Source: Lachnospiraceae bacterium
GTDB taxonomy: Bacteria; Bacillota_A; Clostridia; Lachnospirales; Lachnospiraceae
NCBI GenBank assembly: GCA_024699595.1
Contig: JAILPG010000086.1
Location: forward strand, 1 to 19,265
Direction of reading: 5' to 3'
DNA: 19,265 nucleotides
Shown here: positions 7,052 through 14,595 of the stretch, one piece after another
Position numbering within the stretch: position 1 is the first letter of the stretch
Layout: each line of letters opens with the position of its first letter
Notes under the pieces: generated by a model
Databases searched by the model: none
Told to the model about the DNA's origin: nothing
The model's input: the letters and a program-made list of their open reading frames with translations, nothing else
Made by a program: the position numbers and the translations under genes

Positions 7052-8752
7052 ATGAAAAAAAGAGTATTATCAGCAGTACTTGCTTGCGCAATGGCAGTTG
7101 CACTGACAGCATGCGCAGGCGCAGGCGATGTTGCCACAACAACAACTACAACTGACAGCTCAGGATCCAATGACGCTGTTACGACAGATGTGGCATCTGC
7201 AGGCGACGAGCTTGTTGACGGCAAATTTGCCGAGACAAGGCACATTACGGTTGAGGTATATGACCGTAACAACGATGGTGGAACAGATCCCACCAACAAC
7301 ATGTACACGGATTACATCAAACAGGGAATGCTTGACAAATACAACGTTGAAGTTGAGTTCGTAGCAGTTCCCCGTTGGACAGAGGTTGAGGATATCAACA
7401 ACCTCCTTGCAGCAGGCACAGCTCCCGACATCTGCGTATCCTACAGCTATCCTACAGTTCTGACCTATGCAAACATGGGCGGTGTTGTAGACCTTAAGGA
7501 TTATGTTGAAGAGTACAAGGATCTTACTCCCAATCTCTGGGACTTCCTTGGCGAGAAGAACATCCTCTGGGATAAGGATCCCAAGACCGGTTCATTATGG
7601 GCTATCGAAGGCCGCAGAGTAGAGCAGGGCAGGATCAATACCTTCGTTCGTAAGGACTGGCTTGACACACTTGGACTTTCAGCTCCTACAACAACGGAAG
7701 AGTTCCATGACATGCTCATCGCATTCAGGGACAACGCTGACAAGCTTCTCGGCGACGACGCTTCCAAGATGGTTCCTTTCTCGATCAGCTATGATGTAGG
7801 CTGGAGAGCAGCAAACCTTATCTCATCATTCATGGATCCCGATATCACAGACAAGGAATACTATGTGAACGGATTTGATGACAGAATGGCTACACAGGCT
7901 TCCACAAAGGATGCTGTAAGAGTTCTCAACAATTGGTACAACGAAGACCTTATATGGAAAGATTTCCCTCTGTATCCCAGCGGAGATTCAACAGAGGATG
8001 ACATGATCAAGGCCGGATATGTAGGCGCATTCATGCACAACTGGGATTATCCTTTCAGAAACGGTGAAGACAGCATCAATTCTAACCTTAAGAGAAACGT
8101 TGGCGAAGATGCAGCTTTCATAGCTATCGATCCTTTCGAGAACTCCAAGGGAGAGCATACAAAGTGGCTCTACAGCTCGGCAGGCGACAGAAAGACCTTC
8201 TTCCCTTCAACCAACGACGAGATCCTTGCTTCATTCCTGTATCTTGATTTCATCTCAAGTCCTGAGGTTATCAAGTATCTCCAGATCGGTGACGAAGGCG
8301 TTACACATGAGGTTCTTGACAGCGGAGCTATTTCACTTATAGCAGCTACAGGTGATGCGATCCAGAACTCCGGAAAGAACATCGACCTTACGATCACATG
8401 TAACGGAACTTATTACGGTGACCTTGATCTTGCAGCTCTGTCAATGGCATACGGCTATGGCGATCAGGATCCCGAGATTGTAGGTCAGGCAGACCAGATC
8501 GCACGTTCAGGCGGAATCGAGCCCAAGAACGTTAACGTAGGTGAGATCTCAGCTGAGGCAGATGTAGGAGATACTCTTACATCCAAGAGAGACGAGCTCT
8601 TCGACAATTCTGTAGTTGCATCCGAGGCAGAGTTCGATTCTGTATGGGACAGCTATATGGAAGATTATCTCTCAGCAGGCGGACAGGCTATCATGGACGA
8701 GCGTCTTGAGAAGTGGGAAGAGTACTTCGGCGATGCTGACATGCTTCCGTAA
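7052..8752 (+). CDS. ABC transporter solute-binding lipoprotein, LplA type
   Basis: Extracytoplasmic sugar-binding lipoprotein of 566 residues, in the 500-570 range of the LplA/YtcQ group. The N-terminus is a lipoprotein signal: basic MKKR, a hydrophobic stretch and the lipobox LTAC, so Cys21 should be lipidated and anchored to the outer face of the membrane. A Thr/Ser/Asp-rich linker with a run of six threonines follows (residues about 30-50) before the binding domain. Aromatic-rich segments typical of carbohydrate binding are visible (NWYNEDLIWKDFPLYP, AFMHNWDYPFRNGEDS). GGAGGT lies 5 nt before the ATG. It is the last gene of the regulator-permease-permease set and should deliver substrate to those permeases. 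Aldouronates are the likely cargo by context. Codon use is more biased than in its neighbours (many GCA, CTT and AAC codons), consistent with high expression. Confidence 0.93.
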   Translation: MKKRVLSAVLACAMAVALTACAGAGDVATTTTTTDSSGSNDAVTTDVASAGDELVDGKFAETRHITVEVYDRNNDGGTDPTNNMYTDYIKQGMLDKYNVEVEFVAVPRWTEVEDINNLLAAGTAPDICVSYSYPTVLTYANMGGVVDLKDYVEEYKDLTPNLWDFLGEKNILWDKDPKTGSLWAIEGRRVEQGRINTFVRKDWLDTLGLSAPTTTEEFHDMLIAFRDNADKLLGDDASKMVPFSISYDVGWRAANLISSFMDPDITDKEYYVNGFDDRMATQASTKDAVRVLNNWYNEDLIWKDFPLYPSGDSTEDDMIKAGYVGAFMHNWDYPFRNGEDSINSNLKRNVGEDAAFIAIDPFENSKGEHTKWLYSSAGDRKTFFPSTNDEILASFLYLDFISSPEVIKYLQIGDEGVTHEVLDSGAISLIAATGDAIQNSGKNIDLTITCNGTYYGDLDLAALSMAYGYGDQDPEIVGQADQIARSGGIEPKNVNVGEISAEADVGDTLTSKRDELFDNSVVASEAEFDSVWDSYMEDYLSAGGQAIMDERLEKWEEYFGDADMLP

Positions 8753-8999
8753 ATCAGAGTTATATAAGGAAAAATCCGATGAGCTGATACAGCAGATCGG
8801 GTTATCCTGAAATATAATAAACAGTGATCCGGGGCTCCATCATTTGATATGGTGGAGCCCTGCTTACAGTAAACGACATAGTCGCTTACTGTAAGCAGGG
8901 CAGGCGGATGCGCACGGATTTTGAGGGGAAACTGCTGCTTTGCAGCCAAAATCCGGCGCGCAGGGCGGAAAGATGCAATTACAAAGGAGGACTTCAGAC
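8753..8999 (+). promoter_or_regulatory. Triple-hairpin region between the binding protein and GH67 genes
   Basis: Non-coding gap with three consecutive strong stems. Hairpin 1: GGGCTCCATCAT (8832-8843) with ATGGTGGAGCCC (8849-8860), 12 bp with one U-G pair and a 5-nt loop. Hairpin 2: GCCCTGCTTACAGTAA (8857-8872) with TTACTGTAAGCAGGGC (8886-8901), a perfect 16-bp stem continuing as CGAC/GTCG around a 3-nt loop. Its first four bases are also the last four of hairpin 1, so both cannot form fully at once. Hairpin 3: CGGATTTTG (8915-8923) with CAAAATCCG (8947-8955), flanked by GCGC/GCGC and enclosing GCTGC-TTT-GCAGC (8934-8946). None has a T-run. A TATAAT at 8813-8818 could be a -10 box but has no good -35. 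The strong AAAGGAGG ribosome site of the next gene is at 8983-8990. Confidence 0.6.
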
Positions 9000-10940
9000 A
9001 TGTATACGAAACTATGGCTTGACGATGTGACAGAGGATAACGGCTGCAGAGTAGCGCTTTCAGATAATGTAAAAAGAAGCCGGATCACGGAAAATGCACT
9101 TAAGGAGTTAAAAACCTGCAACAGTCTAAAGGATCTTGACATAACGCTTGCACACTCGGATGATGCGGAGCTTTCGGAGGAAGGCTATAAGATCACAGGC
9201 ACGGGGAAGGATTACAGGATAGAAGCTCTGACGGATACGGGTCTTGTATATGGAAGTTTCAGGTTCATAAACCTTTACCGCCTGAGTAAGGATAAAAGGA
9301 TCGATGTAAAAGAAGTCCCTGCCTGTAAGCTTCGTATGCTCGATCACTGGGACAACATGGACGGCTCGATCGAAAGAGGATATTCGGGTGGCTCCTTCTT
9401 TTTTGAAGATAATAAGCTTGTGATAAACGACAGAACAGAGTACTATGCAAGGCTTCTGTGCTCGCTGTCCTATAACGGTGTCGTCATCAATAACGTAAAT
9501 GTCAAGGGTGAGGCCTGCAACCTTATCAACGATAAGCTCATATATAAGGTTAAGGAATTAAACGACCTGTTTGCATCATACGGAGTGAAGCTCTACCTTT
9601 CCCTAAACTATGCGGCTCCTATCGATGACCCAGGCGTAAACAGTGCAGATCCCCTTGATGAAAAGGTCATCAGATGGTGGGAAGACAAGTTTGACAGGAT
9701 ATATTCGGTGATCCCGGACCTCGGAGGTTTTCTCGTAAAAGCCGATTCCGAGGGAAGGCCGGGACCTTTTACCTATGGCAGGGATCAGGCGGAGGGAGCA
9801 AATCTGCTTGCGCGCGCCATAAAAAAGCATGGCGGGATCATAATCTGGCGCTGCTTTGTATATAACTGCATGCAGGACTGGAGGGACTTAAAGACCGACA
9901 GGGCAAGGGCTGCGTACGATTATTTCCATGATCTTGACGGTAAGTTTCTGGATAATGTGATCCTGCAGATCAAGAACGGTCCGGTGGATTTTCAGGTAAG
10001 AGAGCCTGTTGCACCTCTTTTTGGAAAGATGCAAAAGACTAATCAGATGGTCGAGTTTCAGATCGCACAGGAGTACACCGGGCAGCAGAGGCATGTCTGC
10101 TATCTGATCCCGTGGTTTAAGGAAGTCCTTGATTTTGAGACCTATGCAAAGGGTGAAAAACCTTCGGATTCAAGAGTCGTCGATGTGGTGACCGGAAAGA
10201 CCTTCGGATACAGATACAGCGGCATGTGCGCCGTGACCAACACGGGAAATGATGAGAACTGGACGGGACACGACCTTGCAGCCGCAAACCTCTACGGTTT
10301 CGGAAGGCTCTGCTTTGATCCGGAGCTTTCATCCGAAGAGATCGCAAGGGAATGGATAGAGCTTACATTCGGAAATGATGAGAAGGTCATAGGAAATATA
10401 AGTAAGATACTCATGATGTCATGGCCTGCATATGAAAAATACACCGCGCCTCTTGGGATAGGATGGATGTGCCATCCTGCGGATCATTACGGTCCCGATC
10501 CCGATGGATACGAGTATGACAGATGGGGTACATATCACAAGGCGACCTGCAGGACAGTAGGTCTTGAGAGAAACAGCACGGGAACGGGCTATGCAGGCCA
10601 GTATAACGAGCCGAATGCCTCCATGTATGAAGATCCTGCGACTACTCCCGATGAGCTTCTCTTATTTTTCCACAAGATCCCGTATGAGCATGTGCTGCAT
10701 TCGGGAAAAACAGTCATCCAGCACATCTATGACTCGCATTTTGAGGGGGCTTCGGATGTGGAGGAGATGGCATCGTTATGGGATGAGCTTGAGGGCAGGA
10801 TCGACAAAGACGCATTTGAGAGAACCTCAAAGAGGTTTGAGCACCAGCTTTCCCATTCGAAGCAGTGGAGGGATGTAATAAACTCCTATTTTTACAGAAA
10901 GACCATGATCCCTGATGAGAAGGGCAGGGAGCTCTATTAA
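9000..10940 (+). CDS. aguA: GH67 alpha-glucuronidase
   Basis: Cytoplasmic enzyme of 646 residues that removes (4-O-methyl)glucuronic acid from the non-reducing xylose of short aldouronates, by inversion. The family signature RMLDHWDNMDGSIERGYSGG is near residue 110. Catalytic residues of the family are all present: the general acid Glu251 in KADSEGRPGP, Asp330 in KNGPVDFQVREP and Glu358 in FQIAQEYTGQ. The last two are 28 residues apart, the spacing I recall for characterised enzymes. No signal peptide. The frame extends to a TTG at 8940, but the ATG at 9000 has AAAGGAGG nine bases upstream and begins the family-like sequence. The length is slightly below the usual 680-720 residues. It should act on oligosaccharides brought in by the transporter encoded upstream. 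It is the second alpha-glucuronidase in the locus, unrelated in sequence to GH115. Confidence 0.95.
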   Translation: MYTKLWLDDVTEDNGCRVALSDNVKRSRITENALKELKTCNSLKDLDITLAHSDDAELSEEGYKITGTGKDYRIEALTDTGLVYGSFRFINLYRLSKDKRIDVKEVPACKLRMLDHWDNMDGSIERGYSGGSFFFEDNKLVINDRTEYYARLLCSLSYNGVVINNVNVKGEACNLINDKLIYKVKELNDLFASYGVKLYLSLNYAAPIDDPGVNSADPLDEKVIRWWEDKFDRIYSVIPDLGGFLVKADSEGRPGPFTYGRDQAEGANLLARAIKKHGGIIIWRCFVYNCMQDWRDLKTDRARAAYDYFHDLDGKFLDNVILQIKNGPVDFQVREPVAPLFGKMQKTNQMVEFQIAQEYTGQQRHVCYLIPWFKEVLDFETYAKGEKPSDSRVVDVVTGKTFGYRYSGMCAVTNTGNDENWTGHDLAAANLYGFGRLCFDPELSSEEIAREWIELTFGNDEKVIGNISKILMMSWPAYEKYTAPLGIGWMCHPADHYGPDPDGYEYDRWGTYHKATCRTVGLERNSTGTGYAGQYNEPNASMYEDPATTPDELLLFFHKIPYEHVLHSGKTVIQHIYDSHFEGASDVEEMASLWDELEGRIDKDAFERTSKRFEHQLSHSKQWRDVINSYFYRKTMIPDEKGRELY

Positions 10941-11203
10941 GGAGAGACCTGTAAAACCGGCCTTTACTTAACAGCCTCCGGCAGATATGCAGAAATTTGC
11001 ATAGAAAAACGTTTGTCGGATATTTTTACTCAGGCTGTTTTTTATCGGTACTTTAGGCTATAATAAAATACGGATTAAGACATGGGGCAGGGTTAAGATC
11101 CTGCCCCGTGCATTCAGCGTTGTTATGGAAAATGCACTGACCGCGTTTCCCATAATGCTCCGTTAAGGATGCTAAAAAAATATCCCGGGAGGAGATAATT
11201 CAG
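10941..11203 (+). promoter_or_regulatory. Structured gap between GH67 and esterase genes: terminator-like fold, possible promoter, leader hairpin
   Basis: The left part can fold into three nested stems: AACAGCCT (10970-10977) with AGGCTGTT (11032-11039), CCGGCA (10978-10983) with TGTCGG (11014-11019, one G-U), and TATGCA (10986-10991) with TGCATA (10998-11003). A run of six T (11038-11043) directly follows the outer stem, so it may terminate transcription, but the 54-base enclosed region is unusually large for a simple terminator. A TATAAT follows at 11059-11064 with a poor -35. Next is an 11-bp stem, CATGGGGCAGG (11081-11091) with CCTGCCCCGTG (11100-11110), one U-G pair and an 8-nt loop. The esterase ribosome site GGGAGGAG is at 11187-11194. 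No gene is apparent. Confidence 0.5.
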
Positions 11204-12916
11204 ATGAGCATGAACATGCCGGTCGCACCAAAGGATCCCGAAGAAAAGAGACAGTTTTACTATCTGATGAAGGATAAGGGCATCTTTGCATCACCGTATG
11301 AGGATAAGGGAGCCCAGGTCATTTTCATGAGCCCTGAGAGGCTTACCGAAGCAAGCAGATTCGTGGGACAGTTAGAGGATCAGGAGATGCTTTTGCTTCT
11401 TGAGAGTGCGCAGGGCTTTAAGAAGCTTGTGCACAGCATAGGCATTACGGTTGAGGGATGCGATAAAGATGAGGCCTGCAGCTTTGTGCTCAGATTCCGC
11501 GGAAAGACCGATCCGGATGTAAGCGGCAGCGGCTTTTCGATGCAGATAAGATGCGACGGCTCGGAACAGCTTTTTCCCTTCTGCGACATGGAGCTTACGG
11601 ATGAGGATGTGGCCACGGCTGCGATGATATTTGAGTTTGACAGGGTTGGCGTAAAGGCCGAAACGTCGATGAAGCTTTACTTAAATGATGGATTTACCGC
11701 ACCTCCACAGCCCGAGGATCCACCATGCGATACGGCATCCGAAGCTTTTCTTTCCTATGTTAAAAAAAGCATAATGAACACCGGTAATTCCTACAGGCTC
11801 AGGAAGGCCGTTGAAAAGGCAAGAAGGGGAGAGGATACCTGCATTGCCTTTATAGGCGGGTCGATCACACAGGGTGCGGGCGCCATTCCGATAAATACCG
11901 AGTGCTATGCGTACAAAGCCTATAATGCTTTCTGCGATCTGTGCGGGGTACGCGACAATATAACCTACGTAAAGGCAGGCGTCGGCGGGACTCCCTCCGA
12001 GCTTGGGATGATCAGATATGACAGGGATGTCACGGATGACGGAAAGTATGAGCCTGATGTCGTGATCGTCGAATTTGCCGTAAATGATGAGGGCGATGAA
12101 ACGGAAGGCGTGTGCTTCGAAAGCCTTGTAAGAAAGATCTTAAAGAGTAAGAACAAGCCTGCCGTGATCCTTCTTTTTTCCGTATTTGCAAACGATGACA
12201 ATTTAGAGGAGAGATTAAAGCCGATAGGCATGAATTATGATCTGCTCACGTTAAGTCTTAAGCAGGGATTTACGGAGCAGTTTTACAAAAAAGCGGACAC
12301 CGGGCGGGTGATGACCAAGGCACAGTATTTTTACGATATCTATCACCCCACAAATCTCGGGCATACCGCGATGGCACTCTGCCTGTCAAAGGGCATGGAA
12401 GAGTGCCTGAAAAAAGAAGATAAAGAGGATATTGACCTTTCTCTCATCACTCCGGTTAAGGGCTGTGATTTTGACGAAATCATCCTGCTTGACAGGGTCT
12501 CAAACACCGGGCTTGCGGCTATAGATCCGGGTGATTTTGATAGTCGCGATACGGTACTTCAGAGTGTTGAGAGAAACCTTGATATAGACAGGACTCCGCA
12601 GTTTCCGAATAACTACATGTATGATGCAAAAAAGCACGGAAACGCATATCAAAAGCCGTTTGTGATGGAGGTGACAGCGACAAGGATAGTCGCGGTATTT
12701 AAGGATTCATCGAGTCCCGACGACGGAAGAGGCGATATCTACGCAGACGGTAATCTTGTAAAGACCTTTGATCCGCACATTACGGGATGGCTTCACTGTA
12801 ACGCAATGATAATCTTAAACGGGGAAAAGCCTGAAAAACACAGGATCGAGATAAGCATCCACGAAGGCGATGAGGACAAGAACCTGACGATCTTAGGCTT
12901 TGGTATAGTGCCATGA
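11204..12916 (+). CDS. SGNH/GDSL-type carbohydrate esterase with flanking domains
   Basis: Protein of 570 residues in three parts. An N-terminal beta-rich region (about 1-190) leads to the SGNH hydrolase domain (about 205-400), with the nucleophile Ser near residue 220 in FIGGSITQGAGA, the block III Asn in EFAVNDEGDE near 289, and the catalytic Asp/His pair in DIYHPTNLGH near 380. A C-terminal domain of about 150 residues follows. The block I motif is GGS rather than the classical GDS, common in polysaccharide-associated SGNH esterases. No signal peptide is visible, so it probably acts in the cytoplasm, most likely deacetylating imported xylo-oligosaccharides. Substrate and CAZy family (CE2, CE17 and CE20 are candidates) cannot be settled by eye. 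GGGAGGAG lies 9 nt before the ATG. It starts a tight run with the HD-domain gene, which it overlaps by 4 nt (ATGA). Confidence 0.83.
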   Translation: MSMNMPVAPKDPEEKRQFYYLMKDKGIFASPYEDKGAQVIFMSPERLTEASRFVGQLEDQEMLLLLESAQGFKKLVHSIGITVEGCDKDEACSFVLRFRGKTDPDVSGSGFSMQIRCDGSEQLFPFCDMELTDEDVATAAMIFEFDRVGVKAETSMKLYLNDGFTAPPQPEDPPCDTASEAFLSYVKKSIMNTGNSYRLRKAVEKARRGEDTCIAFIGGSITQGAGAIPINTECYAYKAYNAFCDLCGVRDNITYVKAGVGGTPSELGMIRYDRDVTDDGKYEPDVVIVEFAVNDEGDETEGVCFESLVRKILKSKNKPAVILLFSVFANDDNLEERLKPIGMNYDLLTLSLKQGFTEQFYKKADTGRVMTKAQYFYDIYHPTNLGHTAMALCLSKGMEECLKKEDKEDIDLSLITPVKGCDFDEIILLDRVSNTGLAAIDPGDFDSRDTVLQSVERNLDIDRTPQFPNNYMYDAKKHGNAYQKPFVMEVTATRIVAVFKDSSSPDDGRGDIYADGNLVKTFDPHITGWLHCNAMIILNGEKPEKHRIEISIHEGDEDKNLTILGFGIVP

Positions 12917-13446
12917 GGATCCGTGATCTGAGAAGAGACAGAAGCGGGAAGAGCGGAAACGACGTAAAGACAGGAAAGGCCGGGAGCAGCATAAAGACCG
13001 GAAAAAAACGGAAGGATGAAGGCTTCAACGAGCAGGTCAGGGAGCTTGCAAAGGACGAAAGGATCCGCAGGATGAAGGAATTTGTCCAGCATGGCGACAT
13101 TTCCACCTACAAGCACTGTCTGCGGGTCGCAAAGAAGAGCTATGGCATTGCAAAAAAGTTTCCCATCCGCATAAAGATGCATGAGATGCTAAAGGGTGCC
13201 ATGCTTCACGATTACTTTCTCTACGACTGGCACTCCCACGGGGACAAGCTCCATGGTTACCATCATCCGGCAATAGCGCTTAAGAATGCGGGAAGGGATT
13301 TTGACCTTACCGATACGGAAAAGAATATAATACATAGTCACATGTGGCCGTTAACTCTTTCGGCCATTCCAAAGTGCAGGGAGGCAGTGATCGTGTGCAT
13401 TGCCGATAAGCTCTGCTCTTTAGAGGAAACCCTTAGGAAACACTGA
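12913..13446 (+). CDS. HD-domain metal-dependent phosphohydrolase family protein
   Basis: Protein of 177 residues. Residues about 1-40 are a basic low-complexity tail with the repeated pattern TGKAGSSIKTGKKRK, and the HD domain follows. The metal-binding residues of HD proteins are visible: His in GDISTYKHCLRVA, the His-Asp pair in MLHDYFLYDW, His in IIHSHMWPLT and Asp in VCIADKLCSLEE. Such small HD proteins are usually nucleotide or phosphoester hydrolases, but the substrate is unknown. The start overlaps the esterase stop as ATGA, indicating translational coupling. The next Met in frame, near residue 54, could start a shorter protein without the tail. Its place between an esterase and a sortase gives no clear functional clue. 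Confidence 0.8.
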   Translation: MRIRDLRRDRSGKSGNDVKTGKAGSSIKTGKKRKDEGFNEQVRELAKDERIRRMKEFVQHGDISTYKHCLRVAKKSYGIAKKFPIRIKMHEMLKGAMLHDYFLYDWHSHGDKLHGYHHPAIALKNAGRDFDLTDTEKNIIHSHMWPLTLSAIPKCREAVIVCIADKLCSLEETLRKH

Positions 13447-13448
13447 TA

Positions 13449-14570
13449 ATGAAAAGCAGGATAATTATTTTTTCGGCCTTTGCGGTCGTTATACTGGCAG
13501 CTGCGATCTTAGCATCGTGCTATATGAAGACGCAGGATACGGGCGCAGTGACTGATGAAACACAGATATCGCAGGAAAGTGCGGACTTATCGGACAGCAT
13601 AGGTGCTGACACTGACGTCATCACGGAGGATCTGACTGATAACGTTTCGGAGACTGACGTGCATGAGCCTTCGCAGGATGATCCGGAGATCTCTGCCGAA
13701 AGTGATGAGGCGGCGGTTTCTGCAGATGAGCAGGAGAGCGTGCAGGAAGAGACCAGAGTGCCGCTTGATAAATATACGGGGCTTCTTGAGATCAACCCCT
13801 ATATCAGCGGATGGCTCACGATCGATGGATTATCCCTTAGCGAGCCTGTCGTATATACCCCGAAGAGCCAGAACTATTTTCTGCACAGATCCTTAGACGG
13901 CTCCTATATGGAGAGGGGAAGCCTCTTTATAGCGGTCAACTGGCAGGAGTATTTTGGGAATACGCTTATCTACGGACACAACATGAAGGACGGTTCGTCG
14001 TTTGGATTACTGCAGAAATATGCGGATGAGAGCTTCGGAAGGGCAAATCCCTACATGTGGTTTGATACACTTTATGAAGAGAATGAATATGAGCTTGTAG
14101 CAGCCTTTTATTCGCAGATAGATGAGGAAGAGCTTGAGACCACGGATGACAGGGATGAAAAGGACAAGATGCTGATGGCCCAGGGCCTTAAGAACAGGCA
14201 GAAAAAGCAGGAAGAGGAGATCTCTGCCGAAACCATGAAGCCGGAAAACGAGGCAGAGCCCACGCCCGAGATCACACCCGTGACCGAAGCCGATGTTACC
14301 CTTGCCGACCTCGATCTGTTTGAGGATATGGGCGATGCCGATATCTACAGGCAGGAAAAAGATGAGGATAACGGAAGATTCCGCTACTATTATTATAATG
14401 ATCTGTCCGATAAAGCGGACTTTGATTATTTTGCACAGAACATAAAGGAGAGGGCTCTTTACGATACCGGAGTGGACATAAGCTACGGGGATGAGCTCCT
14501 CACACTGTCTACCTGCAGCTATCAGGTAAAAAACGGAAGATTTGTAGTAGTGGCTAAGAAGATAAAATAA
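13449..14570 (+). CDS. Class B sortase with an acidic insertion
   Basis: Membrane-anchored cysteine transpeptidase of 373 residues. An N-terminal membrane helix (about 4-26) is followed by an extracellular Ser/Asp/Glu-rich stem (about 30-100) and then the sortase domain. Catalytic residues are present: His177 in [13 protein letters not shown], Cys356 in LLTLSTCSY and Arg364 in [11 protein letters not shown]. Class B features include [12 protein letters not shown] and YFLHRSLDG. The enzyme joins proteins with a C-terminal sorting signal to peptidoglycan or to other proteins. About 75 charged residues (roughly 228-305, including [16 protein letters not shown] and a Pro/Glu/Thr-rich part) interrupt the domain before FRYYYYNDL, making it longer than the usual 230-280 residues of class B sortases. 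The gene begins 2 nt after the HD gene with only a weak ribosome site, so coupling is likely. No sorting-signal substrate is encoded in the window. Confidence 0.9.
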   Translation: MKSRIIIFSAFAVVILAAAILASCYMKTQDTGAVTDETQISQESADLSDSIGADTDVITEDLTDNVSETDVHEPSQDDPEISAESDEAAVSADEQESVQEETRVPLDKYTGLLEINPYISGWLTIDGLSLSEPVVYTPKSQNYFLHRSLDGSYMERGSLFIAVNWQEYFGNTLIYGHNMKDGSSFGLLQKYADESFGRANPYMWFDTLYEENEYELVAAFYSQIDEEELETTDDRDEKDKMLMAQGLKNRQKKQEEEISAETMKPENEAEPTPEITPVTEADVTLADLDLFEDMGDADIYRQEKDEDNGRFRYYYYNDLSDKADFDYFAQNIKERALYDTGVDISYGDELLTLSTCSYQVKNGRFVVVAKKIK

Positions 14571-14595
14571 TATAAAAAGGAGGATTTCAGAGTCT

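Noticed and set aside
8616..8810. Small open frame at the end of the binding-protein gene
   Set aside because: Mostly overlaps the lipoprotein gene in another frame, with no ribosome site or recognisable family.
8832..8901. Simple Rho-independent terminator after the binding-protein gene
   Set aside because: Strong stems but no T-run after either arm; a regulatory or processing role fits better.
11003..11018. Catabolite-responsive element (AAAAACGTTTG)
   Set aside because: Only the central part resembles the TGNNANCGNTNNCA consensus; the outer positions do not match.
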